NCBI RefSeq assembly: GCF_023229695.1 | Contig: NZ_JALNYS010000018.1 | Coordinates: 5,431-69,430, forward strand | Length of the DNA stretch: 64,000 nt | Direction of reading: 5' to 3' | From: Sulfuricurvum sp. | Lineage (GTDB): Bacteria; Campylobacterota; Campylobacteria; Campylobacterales; Sulfurimonadaceae | Shown here: in pieces, positions 33,561-41,805 of the stretch | Position numbering within the stretch: position 1 is the stretch's first letter | Layout of the letters: the number at the start of each line of letters is the position of its first letter | Program-made: the position numbers and the translations under genes | Notes under the pieces: generated by a model | Told to the model about the DNA's origin: nothing | Databases searched by the model: none | The model's input: the letters and a program-made list of their open reading frames with translations, nothing else

Positions 33561-33989
33561 ATGAGTACCATTGAATCACGAGCGGATAGTTTAATGGAAG
33601 CAGGGTTGAACTACCGTGCCGCCCGTCAGGATATGATCGCCAGTAATATTGCCAATGCCGATACCCCGTATTATCGCCCGAGAGATATCCGGTTTGAAGA
33701 GGTCCTTGCCCAAAAAAGTGCTTCCATTTTCGGTCACCAATCTCAAAACCTTCCGATGAGTTGTACCGACAAAGCCCATCTGGGAACCCTCAGCGAGTCG
33801 GAATCCAAACCGACCACCTTTTTTCGTGACGGCCATATGGCGCGCAACGACGGCAACAGCGTCGACTTGGATGTCGAAAGCAGCGAAATGGCCAAAAACT
33901 CGATTATGTTCAATGCCCTTGTTGCGGCCTTGAAAAAAGATGATGCTATTCACCGAAGTGTGATCGACGCTTCCGGCAAACTATCGTAA
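33561..33989 (+). CDS. flgB: Flagellar basal-body rod protein FlgB
   Basis: FlgB, 142 residues, a proximal rod subunit exported by the flagellar type III apparatus. The N-terminal segment RQDMIASNIANADTPYYRPRDI is the rod-protein signature; the C-terminal helix pairs with the N-terminal one in the assembled rod. It is first gene of flgB-flgC-fliE-ftsI under a sigma-54 promoter. Confidence 0.95.
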   Translation: MSTIESRADSLMEAGLNYRAARQDMIASNIANADTPYYRPRDIRFEEVLAQKSASIFGHQSQNLPMSCTDKAHLGTLSESESKPTTFFRDGHMARNDGNSVDLDVESSEMAKNSIMFNALVAALKKDDAIHRSVIDASGKLS

Positions 33990-33999
33990 GGGATACCGT

Positions 34000-34494
34000 A
34001 TGTCATTTTTAAACAGTTTTGATATCAGCGGATACGGATTATCGGCACAGCGCGTCCGTGTCAACACCATCAGTTCGAATATTGCCAATGCCCAAACGAC
34101 CCGAACCGACGAAGGGGGACCTTACCGCCGTCAAGAGGTTGTCTTTAAAGCGATCGATTTCAATACCCTTTACAATCAATCCCTTGAGCGTCAAACCTCG
34201 GCACTGGGATATTCCGATCCTCTCAACGAAGGGCTGGCGGGGCTCAAACCCAATCCGGCGATCATGAGCGTTATTGTCGATAAAATCAGCCGGGACGACA
34301 CGGCACCGAAGATGAAATACGATCCGTCTCATCCCGATGCGGACGCAAACGGATACGTTGCTTATCCCAATATTAATCCTGTCATCGAAATGGCCGATTT
34401 AGTAGAAGCAACTCGTTCCTATCAGGCCAATGTGGCCGCTTTCGAAAGTGCTAAAAATATGGCCAACAGTGCAATCAGTATTTTGCAAGGCTAA
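34000..34494 (+). CDS. flgC: Flagellar basal-body rod protein FlgC
   Basis: FlgC, 164 residues, a proximal rod protein. The N-terminal SAQRVRVNTISSNIANAQTT and the C-terminal DLVEATRSYQANVAAFESAK are the standard rod motifs. It lies 10 bp after flgB. Length and both termini are typical. Confidence 0.95.
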   Translation: MSFLNSFDISGYGLSAQRVRVNTISSNIANAQTTRTDEGGPYRRQEVVFKAIDFNTLYNQSLERQTSALGYSDPLNEGLAGLKPNPAIMSVIVDKISRDDTAPKMKYDPSHPDADANGYVAYPNINPVIEMADLVEATRSYQANVAAFESAKNMANSAISILQG

Positions 34495-34513
34495 GAGGTA
34501 AGGAAATACAATT

Positions 34514-34819
34514 ATGACAAATTTACAATCCATTAAATCACTTTCAACTGCCGATCTGCTTCAGTCAAAAAGCAGCGGGGGTGCAGCAACCGGGAGCGGT
34601 ACCGACTTTGCACAGGAGCTTAGAAATGCGTTAAGCGATGTGAATCAGATACAAGTCGAAGGGGAACAGGCGATGAGTGATATTGCGACGGGAAGCGTCA
34701 AAGATCTTCATCAAGCCGCGATTGCCATCGACAAAGCCGAACTCAGTATGAAATTTATGCTCGAAGTACGTAACAAAGCACTCAATGCATACAAAGAGAT
34801 CACCCGAACCCAAATGTAA
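34514..34819 (+). CDS. fliE: Flagellar hook-basal body protein FliE
   Basis: FliE, 101 residues, joins the MS ring to the rod. The C-terminal half (DLHQAAIAIDKAELSMKFML, VRNKALNAYKEI) is diagnostic; the N-terminus is low in complexity, as usual. Third gene of the flagellar operon. Confidence 0.93.
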   Translation: MTNLQSIKSLSTADLLQSKSSGGAATGSGTDFAQELRNALSDVNQIQVEGEQAMSDIATGSVKDLHQAAIAIDKAELSMKFMLEVRNKALNAYKEITRTQM

Positions 34820-34896
34820 CCCTATATTAAAGAGAGGGTTGCATCTCCTCTTTACCTTCCCCATTTCCGGGTAATTTATAACAATAAAGTAAAACT

Positions 34897-36699
34897 ATGA
34901 GAAATTCGAGTAAATCCAAAAAAATATTAGCCCTATTTCTCGTCTTGGTTCTCGGATTCGCCATTTTTCTGGCAGTGATGCTCTATACCGCCATCCATGA
35001 TCGGGACATCCCCTCAATTTTTTCAGAAGAGACATCAAAAGCACAACGTGGCTCCATCATCAGCAGTGATGGTTTTCATATCGCAACCACCCAAAAACTC
35101 TATAAAGCGGTCGTCAATACCCGAAATATCGATTCCAATAAAACGGAACTTTTTGTCCAGCTTTTCAGTATCTACAGCGGTATTGATCCTGCCGATATAC
35201 GCCAGCGCCTCCTTACCCGAAAAGGGTCAGTCACCTTAAGCTACCATATCAGTCCGAAAGAGGCAATGTATCTCAAAACCTTAGCGTTTGAACTGCGCCG
35301 TTTAGGGGTTTTTATCGAATATACAAACCGTAACGGTGATCGAATTTTGCAAGGGCTCACTATCCTGGAAAGCGGTGAAGCACGGGAATACCCCTACGGA
35401 AAACTGATGTCCCCTTTCCTCGGATACCCCCGTAAAATCGAAGAAGAGGGATATACCCGCGTGTATGGGATCAAAGGGCTGGAGAAATTTTTCGATGAAG
35501 AGCTCAATCCGCAGCAAAATAAAGCCCAAAAAGCGATGCGCGATGTCAACGGTTACCTGATTTTAAACAAACAAAGCGATACCAAACAGCAGATTAACGG
35601 CCTCACCGTCAAGCTCAATATCCCCATTGCCCTTCAGGGACGTGTCGAAGCGATCACCGACCGGATCAAAGAGAAGCTCCAAGCCGATGAAATCATTGCG
35701 ACCGTCATGGATTCCAAAAGCGGCAAAATCCTCGCTCTGGCCAGCTCAAACCGTTTTGACCCCAGCCATATCCGACGCGAAGATTACCCCTCGCTCAATG
35801 CCAACGCGATCGAATACAGTTATGAACCCGGATCGGTTATCAAACCGGTCATTTTCGCACTGCTGCTCGAACGTCACCTCATCAACCCTTATGATATGGT
35901 CAACGGACACGGAGGGCGCTATCAAATGGGGCGCAAAGTGATTGTGGATGAGCATAAATTCGATATGATCAGTGCCGAAAATGTGATCGTCTACTCTTCG
36001 AATATCGGAATCGCCCAACTCGCCCAGAAACTCAGCGGTGCCCAATTTACCGAAGGGTTACGGCAGTTCGGATTTACCCATTTTAGCGGGGTCGATCTCC
36101 CCTATGAAAAACGCGGTTCCATCCCCTCTTCGGCACAATTAAACAATTATCTCTACAAAGCGATCACCTCGTACGGATACGGCATGCGTGCCAATGCCAT
36201 GCAGCTGGTCAAAGCATTCAATGTTTTCAATAACGGGGGAAAAATTGTCAATCCGATGGTAGTTGATTCTCTGATCGATGATAACGGACGGATCATACCG
36301 ATGCAGACGCAGCCCCCGATTCAGGTCATCTCTCCGGCTACGGCACAACAAATGAAACGGATTCTGATTAAAACCGTCGTAGAGGGGACCGGTACGTCCG
36401 CGAAAACGCCGGGATTGGAGGTGGGAGGAAAAACGGGGACGGCGCACATTGCGAAAAACGGTGCCTACGTCAATAGCTATCATACCTCTTTTATCGGTTT
36501 CGCCAATGATACCAAACACCGCTACACCATCGGGGTCACCGTTATCAACCCCCGTACCGTCTATTTTGCATCGATTACGGCCGTTCCCGTATTCAAAGGG
36601 ATTGTGGACATGATGATCGAAGAGAAATTTCTCAAACCCGATCCTGCCGCCGTTGCCGCTGCCGCAGCAGCTAAAGACGAGACTCCGGTTCACCATTAA
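34897..36699 (+). CDS. ftsI: Class B penicillin-binding protein (FtsI/PBP2-type)
   Basis: A 600-residue transpeptidase with one N-terminal membrane helix (about 10-32), a dimerisation/pedestal domain (AQRGSIISSDGFHIA) and a transpeptidase domain with the active-site SxxK in YEPGSVIKPV, SSN, and KTGTA. It cross-links peptidoglycan in the periplasm, probably together with the divergent FtsW. The C-terminus is Ala-rich. It follows fliE by 77 bp, the same neighbourhood as in Helicobacter and Campylobacter, so part of its expression may come from the flagellar promoter. Confidence 0.92.
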   Translation: MRNSSKSKKILALFLVLVLGFAIFLAVMLYTAIHDRDIPSIFSEETSKAQRGSIISSDGFHIATTQKLYKAVVNTRNIDSNKTELFVQLFSIYSGIDPADIRQRLLTRKGSVTLSYHISPKEAMYLKTLAFELRRLGVFIEYTNRNGDRILQGLTILESGEAREYPYGKLMSPFLGYPRKIEEEGYTRVYGIKGLEKFFDEELNPQQNKAQKAMRDVNGYLILNKQSDTKQQINGLTVKLNIPIALQGRVEAITDRIKEKLQADEIIATVMDSKSGKILALASSNRFDPSHIRREDYPSLNANAIEYSYEPGSVIKPVIFALLLERHLINPYDMVNGHGGRYQMGRKVIVDEHKFDMISAENVIVYSSNIGIAQLAQKLSGAQFTEGLRQFGFTHFSGVDLPYEKRGSIPSSAQLNNYLYKAITSYGYGMRANAMQLVKAFNVFNNGGKIVNPMVVDSLIDDNGRIIPMQTQPPIQVISPATAQQMKRILIKTVVEGTGTSAKTPGLEVGGKTGTAHIAKNGAYVNSYHTSFIGFANDTKHRYTIGVTVINPRTVYFASITAVPVFKGIVDMMIEEKFLKPDPAAVAAAAAAKDETPVHH

Positions 36700-36711
36700 A
36701 CAATCGCCTCC

Positions 36712-37245
36712 TTAAACCGATAAGAGTTTTTTCAAAGCCTTCTGGATCTCTTTGCTCCCCTCTTTTTCAAAAAAATAGTGCTTTTGAATCCCCCATACTT
36801 CGATCACCGCTTCCCCTTTCAAAAAGAGTTTCCGCTTCGACTGAAGCACTCCGTTGATCCGGTTCAGGCTTAAACGCTCCGTATCGATTTTAAGCGAAAG
36901 GGGGATAATTTTCTCTTTTCCCGATGCAATGACCCAGAAAGTATGATCGTCGGTGCACGCTTCCCCTCTGGCGATCGATTCCGAACCGTCATTGAGGGAA
37001 TAGCTTAACGAAATGAGCTTCATATCGCTGTGCCATTGATTGACCACTTTGATATCACCGCCCAAACGGATCGCCTCTTTTTCCACCGGGGCTCCCAGTA
37101 GCCACAATACTCCCAGCATCACTTCATCCCGTGTATTTTCCAACCGGATCCCCCCTTGCGGTTCGATCAGAATATCCTTCCCCATTTTCGGTGTACACCC
37201 CGTAAAAAGGATTAACGCCGCCGCCCAGACTCCCCAGCGTTTCAT
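36712..37245 (-). CDS. Putative lipoprotein of unknown function
   Basis: A 177-residue protein with a signal peptide ending in the lipobox LFTGC, so it should be anchored to a membrane on the periplasmic side. The rest looks like a beta-sandwich (GGIRLENTRDEVMLGVLW, IKVVNQWHSDMKLISLSYSL), loosely like LEA14-type domains; no family is claimed. The ATG at 37245 fits the signal peptide. It follows panC directly and converges with ftsI. Confidence 0.75.
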   Translation of the reverse strand: MKRWGVWAAALILFTGCTPKMGKDILIEPQGGIRLENTRDEVMLGVLWLLGAPVEKEAIRLGGDIKVVNQWHSDMKLISLSYSLNDGSESIARGEACTDDHTFWVIASGKEKIIPLSLKIDTERLSLNRINGVLQSKRKLFLKGEAVIEVWGIQKHYFFEKEGSKEIQKALKKLLSV

Positions 37246-37246
37246 C

Positions 37247-38068
37247 TTACATCCACACATTGTCGATCAGGCGGGTCGTTCCGACACGGGCGGCGACCAG
37301 TACGATGGTATCCCCGAGGATCACGTGTGTCATCGCTTCGAAACGGCGGTTGACAATCGCTACGTACTCCACATTCAGCGGATCAAGAATGTTCATCATT
37401 GCGTTTTGAATCACACCGGCGTCCACACTCCCCTGCATCACCATCTTGGTCGCTGCTTTAAGCGATGCAGAAAGTTTCAGCGCTTCCTGACGCTCGGACG
37501 GGCTTAGATAAATATTGCGGCTGGAGAGGGCAAGCCCATCCTTCTCGCGCACCGTATCAATCGGAACAATCACCACATTCATAAATAGGTTATCCACCAT
37601 CTGGGCGATCAGTGCAAGCTGCTGGGCATCTTTTTTACCGAAATAGGCACGGGTAGGACGAACCATGTTCAGCAGCTTCATCACCACCGTCAAGACCCCG
37701 TCAAAGTGACCGGGGCGGGAAGAGCCTTCCAGAATATACCCCCGAACATCGGGGGCCGTAATCCGAACCTCGTCGCGTCCGTACATGGTTCCCACATCGG
37801 GATAAAAAAGGAGATCCACGCCGCTGAGTTCGCAAATTTTAAAATCGGCCTCTTCCCGACGCGGATATTTACTCAGATCTTCTCCCGGTAAAAACTGGGT
37901 CGGATTGACGAAAATAGAGACAACGACCGTCTCATTCTCACGACGTGCATGTTCGATCAATGTTTTATGTCCAATGTGCAGCGCCCCCATGGTAGGGACA
38001 AAACCGACACTACCGATTCGGGTGCCGAGTGCTTCACGCAATTCTTGTGCCGAACGTGCGATAATCAT
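37247..38068 (-). CDS. panC: Pantothenate synthetase
   Basis: PanC, 273 residues, joins pantoate and beta-alanine with ATP to give pantothenate for coenzyme A. Visible: GFVPTMGALHIGHKTLI (nucleotide-binding HIGH-type motif), FVNPTQFLPGEDLSKYPR, YFGKKDAQQLALI and LALSSRNIYLSP. The ATG at 38068 has GAGG upstream; an in-frame start 10 codons earlier lacks one. Its promoter overlaps that of divergent prfB. Confidence 0.95.
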   Translation of the reverse strand: MIIARSAQELREALGTRIGSVGFVPTMGALHIGHKTLIEHARRENETVVVSIFVNPTQFLPGEDLSKYPRREEADFKICELSGVDLLFYPDVGTMYGRDEVRITAPDVRGYILEGSSRPGHFDGVLTVVMKLLNMVRPTRAYFGKKDAQQLALIAQMVDNLFMNVVIVPIDTVREKDGLALSSRNIYLSPSERQEALKLSASLKAATKMVMQGSVDAGVIQNAMMNILDPLNVEYVAIVNRRFEAMTHVILGDTIVLVAARVGTTRLIDNVWM

Positions 38069-38087
38069 TTTTTTAGCCTCTATAGAA

Positions 38088-38103
38088 TATAATCGCAATT
38101 ATA
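38088..38103. promoter_or_regulatory. Divergent -10 boxes for prfB (+) and panC (-)
   Basis: TATAAT on the plus strand at 38088-38093 and on the minus strand at 38103-38098. The plus-strand box would leave a long leader (about 140 nt) before prfB. That leader holds a perfect 9-bp hairpin, GGTAAAGCG (38140-38148) / CGCTTTACC (38158-38166), of unknown role. Confidence 0.5.
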
Positions 38104-38236
38104 GTATAGACTTCTTGTATGCAGGAAGTCTCCCGTGACGGTAAAGCGAAGTTTCAGCGCTTTACCCATCAACACAGCCAGACGGAGCCTGACTCCCTAG
38201 CCATTCTAAATAACCGAAAGAGGATATTCCCGTATT

Positions 38237-39346
38237 ATGGATCATTACGAATATACCGAATTACTTAAAACATTAACGACCAAAATGCAAAATGTGACGG
38301 ATGTCGTCCGGCCGAAAGATATCAATACCCGCTTGGAAGAGATCGAAGCTCTTGAAAACTCCGACGGGTTTTGGAATGATGCCGCCAATGCCGGGCTGGT
38401 ACAAAAAGAGAAAACCCAGCTTGAGCGCCGTCTCGCCAAATATTCCAAAACCTATAATGGCCTCGGCGATGCCAAAGATCTTTACGATATGGCTAAAGAG
38501 GAGGGGGATGACGAAACCATCGAATCTCTTTTTTCCGATGCCGGATCGTTAGAAAATCAGGTCAAGTCGATGGAGATTGAAGTGCTCCTCAGCGGTGAAC
38601 ACGATTCGCACAATGCGATTGTCACGATCCATCCGGGTGCCGGCGGTACCGAATCCCAAGACTGGGCTTCCATGCTCCTGCGCATGTATACCCGCTGGGC
38701 GGAGCGCCATGATTTTACCGTCGAAATGCTTGATTACCAGTCGGGAGAAGAGGCAGGGATTAAAGATGCCGCCATTTTAATCAAAGGGATCAATGTCTAC
38801 GGTTATCTTAAAAATGAAAACGGGATTCACCGTCTTGTCCGTATCAGCCCTTACGATTCGGCAGCCAAACGTCATACCAGTTTTACCTCGGTAATGGTCT
38901 CTCCGGAACTGGATGATGACATCGATATCGAGATTGAGGACCGCGATATCCGTATCGATACCTACCGCGCATCGGGCGCCGGGGGACAACACGTCAACAA
39001 AACCGAATCAGCCATCCGTATCACCCATATCCCATCAGGGATCGTTGTACAGTGTCAAAATGACCGTTCACAACATAAAAATAAAGCAACCGCTTTCAAA
39101 ATGTTAAAATCTCGGCTGTACGAACTCGAAATGGAGAAAAAACAAGCAGCCGTTGACGGAATCGAAAAAAGTGAAAACGGATGGGGGCACCAGATCCGCT
39201 CCTACGTCCTCGCTCCGTATCAGCAAGTCAAAGATACCCGTTCAGGAATCCCCTACTCGAATATCAGCAATATTCTCGATGGAGACATCGATGAGATGAT
39301 CGAAGGGGTCCTTATCTCCCTCAGCCGCAAAGATGACGACGAGTAA
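38237..39346 (+). CDS. prfB: Peptide chain release factor 2
   Basis: RF2, 369 residues, ends translation at UAA and UGA. The GGQ motif (SGAGGQHVNKTES) that triggers peptide release is intact. The codon-recognition tripeptide, usually SPF, reads SPY here (residues 204-206, RISPYDS). The gene is a single frame from ATG, with no internal UGA, so the programmed +1 frameshift of many prfB genes is absent. The start has GAGGATATT upstream. Confidence 0.95.
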   Translation: MDHYEYTELLKTLTTKMQNVTDVVRPKDINTRLEEIEALENSDGFWNDAANAGLVQKEKTQLERRLAKYSKTYNGLGDAKDLYDMAKEEGDDETIESLFSDAGSLENQVKSMEIEVLLSGEHDSHNAIVTIHPGAGGTESQDWASMLLRMYTRWAERHDFTVEMLDYQSGEEAGIKDAAILIKGINVYGYLKNENGIHRLVRISPYDSAAKRHTSFTSVMVSPELDDDIDIEIEDRDIRIDTYRASGAGGQHVNKTESAIRITHIPSGIVVQCQNDRSQHKNKATAFKMLKSRLYELEMEKKQAAVDGIEKSENGWGHQIRSYVLAPYQQVKDTRSGIPYSNISNILDGDIDEMIEGVLISLSRKDDDE

Positions 39347-39360
39347 TATTTCATTGGAAC

Positions 39361-39433
39361 ACCAAAGGAATAAAATCCCTTTGGTTGCGCTGGCCGCTAA
39401 GGCACTCAAGCTTGCCTCTTCCAGAGGCAGAGA
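39361..39433 (-). repeat. Dispersed palindromic repeat, inverted, next to bpt start
   Basis: On the minus strand: CTGCCTCTGGAAGAGGCAAG, then CTTGAGTGCCTTAGCGGCCAGCGC, then the stem ACCAAAGG/CCTTTGGT (39361-39385), the full family layout. The stem may also end prfB transcription. The right end supplies AGAGGCAGAG just before the bpt ATG. Confidence 0.8.
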
Positions 39434-39435
39434 TC

Positions 39436-40170
39436 ATGCATAATACTGTTTTAAAAGAGTGCGCTCTTCATGAGCCGTGCTCCTACATTTCGGGTAATTC
39501 CCAAACCATCCATTACAAAGTGATCCGGGAGTGTACGAAAATACAGTGTGAAGCGCTGATACTACGGGGATGGCGGCGATTTGGCTCCATGTATTTCCGT
39601 CCGATCTGCAGCGATTGCCGTGCCTGTGAAAGTCTTAAAATCGATGCGAAGCATTACCTCTACCGTAAATCCGAACGGCGTATTCTACGGAAAAATAGCC
39701 ATTTGACGACCGTTATACGCCATCCTACCCTCACCCGTGAACATCTGGATTTGTTTCATCGCTACCATACCTACAAACACCATACCCGCGCATGGGATCC
39801 CCCGAAAAGCGATCCGAAAAATTACTACGCCTCTTTTGTACAGGGACATGGAGATTTCGGATACGAAGTCCTCTATTTTGAGGGCGATAAACTGATTGCC
39901 GTTGATTTGATCGATATTCTCGAAGAGGGGATCAGTTCGCTCTACTGCTATTACGATCCCGAGTACCCCTCCTACTCTTTGGGGCGCTATACCCTGCTGC
40001 AGCAGATCGAATTTGCCAAACGGCTCAATCTCAAATGGATCTATTTGGGCTATTATGTCGAGGGGTGTCAAAGTCTGGCCTACAAAACCGACTACACCCC
40101 CTCTCTGGAACTGGTAGGGAGACCGGAAGAGGATGAAGTGCCGATATGGAGAGAATTATGCAAATCGTAA
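39436..40170 (+). CDS. bpt: Aspartate/glutamate leucyl- (or arginyl-) tRNA-protein transferase
   Basis: A 244-residue member of the ATE/Bpt family, which adds an amino acid from charged tRNA to the N-terminus of proteins and so marks them for ClpAP-type degradation. The N-terminal cysteine cluster RPICSDCRACESL is typical, as are YKHHTRAWD and IYLGYYVEGCQSLAYK. In bacteria the family usually transfers Leu to Asp or Glu N-termini. The ATG at 39436 is chosen by family length; the Shine-Dalgarno is inside the adjacent dispersed repeat. Confidence 0.88.
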   Translation: MHNTVLKECALHEPCSYISGNSQTIHYKVIRECTKIQCEALILRGWRRFGSMYFRPICSDCRACESLKIDAKHYLYRKSERRILRKNSHLTTVIRHPTLTREHLDLFHRYHTYKHHTRAWDPPKSDPKNYYASFVQGHGDFGYEVLYFEGDKLIAVDLIDILEEGISSLYCYYDPEYPSYSLGRYTLLQQIEFAKRLNLKWIYLGYYVEGCQSLAYKTDYTPSLELVGRPEEDEVPIWRELCKS

Positions 40171-40290
40171 CCTTGCAAATGTCCGATTCTGCTGCTGAAC
40201 ACATTATGTATTTTTTACGTTAACTTCCCAAAAATGAGCTCTAAATTGTTGAGGCTAAATTCTCAGAAAAAAATGGCTAAAAAGTAGTAA
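40171..40290. other. Intergenic stretch with no gene
   Basis: Plain spacer after bpt; no small gene, promoter or clear terminator was recognised. The rest of the gap is the hairpin-rich element. Confidence 0.4.
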
Positions 40291-40506
40291 CTGACCTTAC
40301 GCACCTTGTCTAAACAAGTGCGAAAAGGTTAGTAATCTCCCGCATCCGAAAGATGCGGGTAGCTTCAGGAGGATGCAGGGGTGAAAAGCGTCAAAAAAGC
40401 CAACTGCTTGGCTTTTTTAGCTTTGGAACCCGGCCGATGCATGAAGTGCCGGCTGGGCCGTCCCCGCCACTTTCCGGGCTTTGCCCGGAAAGTGAGTAAT
40501 ATTAGA
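40291..40506 (-). repeat. Hairpin-rich dispersed element, copy 2 (long apical insert)
   Basis: Shares with 10180-10300 the start CTGACCTTAC, the hairpin CCCGCATC-CGAAA-GATGCGGG, TGCAGGGG...GTCCCCGCCA, and a final stem (CTTTCCGGGC/GCCCGGAAAG). Between AGGGG and GTCCCC this copy has about 80 extra bases containing AAAAAAGCCAA-CTGC-TTGGCTTTTTT and a CCGGC/GCCGG stem. It runs up to the stop codon of the ArsR gene. Confidence 0.65.
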
Positions 40507-40876
40507 TCGTAAGATTATCCCCAAAAAACAATTCCCGATTATCATCAAAATTTTTCACCAATGTCGTAAAACACCCCGCCATCTCACGGATTGTCTCAAT
40601 ATTGGGTTCGATATACACTTTATTTCCCTTTTTCTCTACGGTGATAATTTTCGCCTCTTTGAGCTCTTTGATATGCGCTGAAATAGTCGGAAGGGAAAAG
40701 TTAAAATGTTCCGCTACGGTACTGACACATGTCGCAATAGGGTTTACCTCTACACCCGGCTGTTTTTTATCGAGTGAGCAAGTATACCCTCCGGTAAAAA
40801 CATTTTTGAAAATCAAAAAGCGGGTCTCGTTGCTGAGCGCTTTAAAAATTTTTAATTTTTGATCCATATCGAGCAT
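40502..40876 (-). CDS. ArsR/SmtB-family transcriptional regulator
   Basis: A 124-residue winged-helix repressor: KIFKALSNETRFLIFKNVF, then the recognition helix region FNFSLPTISAHIKELKEAK and the wing KKGNKVYIEP. The ATG at 40876 has AAGGA upstream. It has three cysteines (33, 50, 102) and no His-rich metal site; spaced cysteines of this kind are used by persulfide-sensing ArsR proteins such as SqrR and BigR. It is divergent from the rhodanese operon, with two palindromes between, so it probably represses that operon and itself until reactive sulfur is present (inference). Confidence 0.85.
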   Translation of the reverse strand: MLDMDQKLKIFKALSNETRFLIFKNVFTGGYTCSLDKKQPGVEVNPIATCVSTVAEHFNFSLPTISAHIKELKEAKIITVEKKGNKVYIEPNIETIREMAGCFTTLVKNFDDNRELFFGDNLTI

Positions 40877-40904
40877 TGCAATCCTTGACAAATTCAGTAA
40901 GAGT

Positions 40905-40939
40905 ATTGTACCATACAAATTACTTAGCTATTTAGCTAA
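40905..40939. promoter_or_regulatory. Operator-like palindromes between arsR-type gene and rhodanese operon
   Basis: Two inverted repeats lie in the 93-bp divergent spacer: TTGTA-CCA-TACAA (about 40906-40918) and the perfect TTAGCTA-TT-TAGCTAA (40924-40939). ArsR-family repressors bind such AT-rich 12-2-12-like palindromes over the promoter. Confidence 0.55.
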
Positions 40940-40969
40940 TAACATAAATACAAATTCGGAGGTTGGATT

Positions 40970-41431
40970 ATGAAATTGAAAGAGATCCTTTTGATAGTGA
41001 GCTTACTCACAGGCTCATCCTTGATAGCCGGACAAGCAGAGTCCGAAAAACTGATCAGTGTGGCAAAACAAGAGGCCGGAGAGATGGCACCAAAACAGCT
41101 CAAAGAGATGTTGGACGCTGAAAAAAAAGTGATCGTCATGGACGTGCGCGAAGAGAATCAGCGTGCGGAGGGTGAAATTTACGCTTCAAATATGTTGGCA
41201 ATAACGCGTGGAAATCTTGAGTTTGAAGTGCTCAATAAAATCAAAGACAAAAATGCCCTCATCGTCACCTATTGCCGTGGCGGCAGCCGAGGGGCATTAG
41301 CCGCTCAAACACTTAAAAAGCTAGGCTATGTCAATGCAACCAACCTCAAAGGGGGTCTCAAAGGTTGGGCCCAAGAGGGTTACCCGATTGAAACAGGCTT
41401 AGGGGTAACACTGCTCACGAAAGAGCAATAA
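40970..41431 (+). CDS. Periplasmic rhodanese-like sulfurtransferase
   Basis: A 153-residue protein with an N-terminal signal peptide (LLTGSSLIAGQA) and one rhodanese domain: VIVMDVREENQRAEGEI, then the active-site loop CRGGSRG, then LKGGLKGW. The catalytic cysteine can carry a persulfide. It is first gene of a four-gene operon with a DsrE-like protein, DsbD and a thioredoxin-like protein. GGAGG precedes the ATG. Confidence 0.9.
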   Translation: MKLKEILLIVSLLTGSSLIAGQAESEKLISVAKQEAGEMAPKQLKEMLDAEKKVIVMDVREENQRAEGEIYASNMLAITRGNLEFEVLNKIKDKNALIVTYCRGGSRGALAAQTLKKLGYVNATNLKGGLKGWAQEGYPIETGLGVTLLTKEQ

Positions 41432-41441
41432 GGGGTACCGA

Positions 41442-41795
41442 ATGACCACTATTATCCTCAATCACCAACCCTACGACGGTTCGGATGTGACGTGGAATGC
41501 TCTGCGTCTGGCTAAAACACTCCACAAAAGCGGTGAGGGAGTCAATATCTTTTTGATGAACGATGCCGTCGATCTCGCCCGAGACATCATCCAAAAGCCT
41601 GAGAGCTACGATCACGATCTGGTCGATATGCTCAAAAAGCTGTATCAGGATGGGGTAGCCCTCCAAGCGTGCGGTACGTGCAATGCCCGCTGCGGACTTT
41701 TCAAAAATCAGCCCTATTTCGATGAGAGCGTTTCATCCACGATGCAGATTCTCGCCGATTGGGTCATACAGAGCGATAAAGTATTAACGTTTTAA
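41442..41795 (+). CDS. DsrE/DsrF-like sulfur-relay protein
   Basis: A 117-residue cytoplasmic protein of the DsrE/YchN family: NALRLAKTLHKSGEGVNIFL and, near the end, VALQACGTCNARCGL, a cysteine cluster positioned like the conserved sulfur-carrying cysteine of the family. It probably holds or passes on sulfane sulfur inside the cell. It lies 10 bp after the rhodanese gene. Confidence 0.85.
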   Translation: MTTIILNHQPYDGSDVTWNALRLAKTLHKSGEGVNIFLMNDAVDLARDIIQKPESYDHDLVDMLKKLYQDGVALQACGTCNARCGLFKNQPYFDESVSSTMQILADWVIQSDKVLTF

Positions 41796-41805
41796 AAAAG
41801 GATAA

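Noticed and set aside
36712..37245. LEA14/WHy-domain lipoprotein as a firm call
   Set aside because: The beta-rich pattern is suggestive but no diagnostic motif is visible, so it is left as a lipoprotein of unknown function.
38237..38330. Programmed +1 frameshift in prfB
   Set aside because: The gene is open in one frame from its ATG with no internal UGA, so no frameshift is needed.
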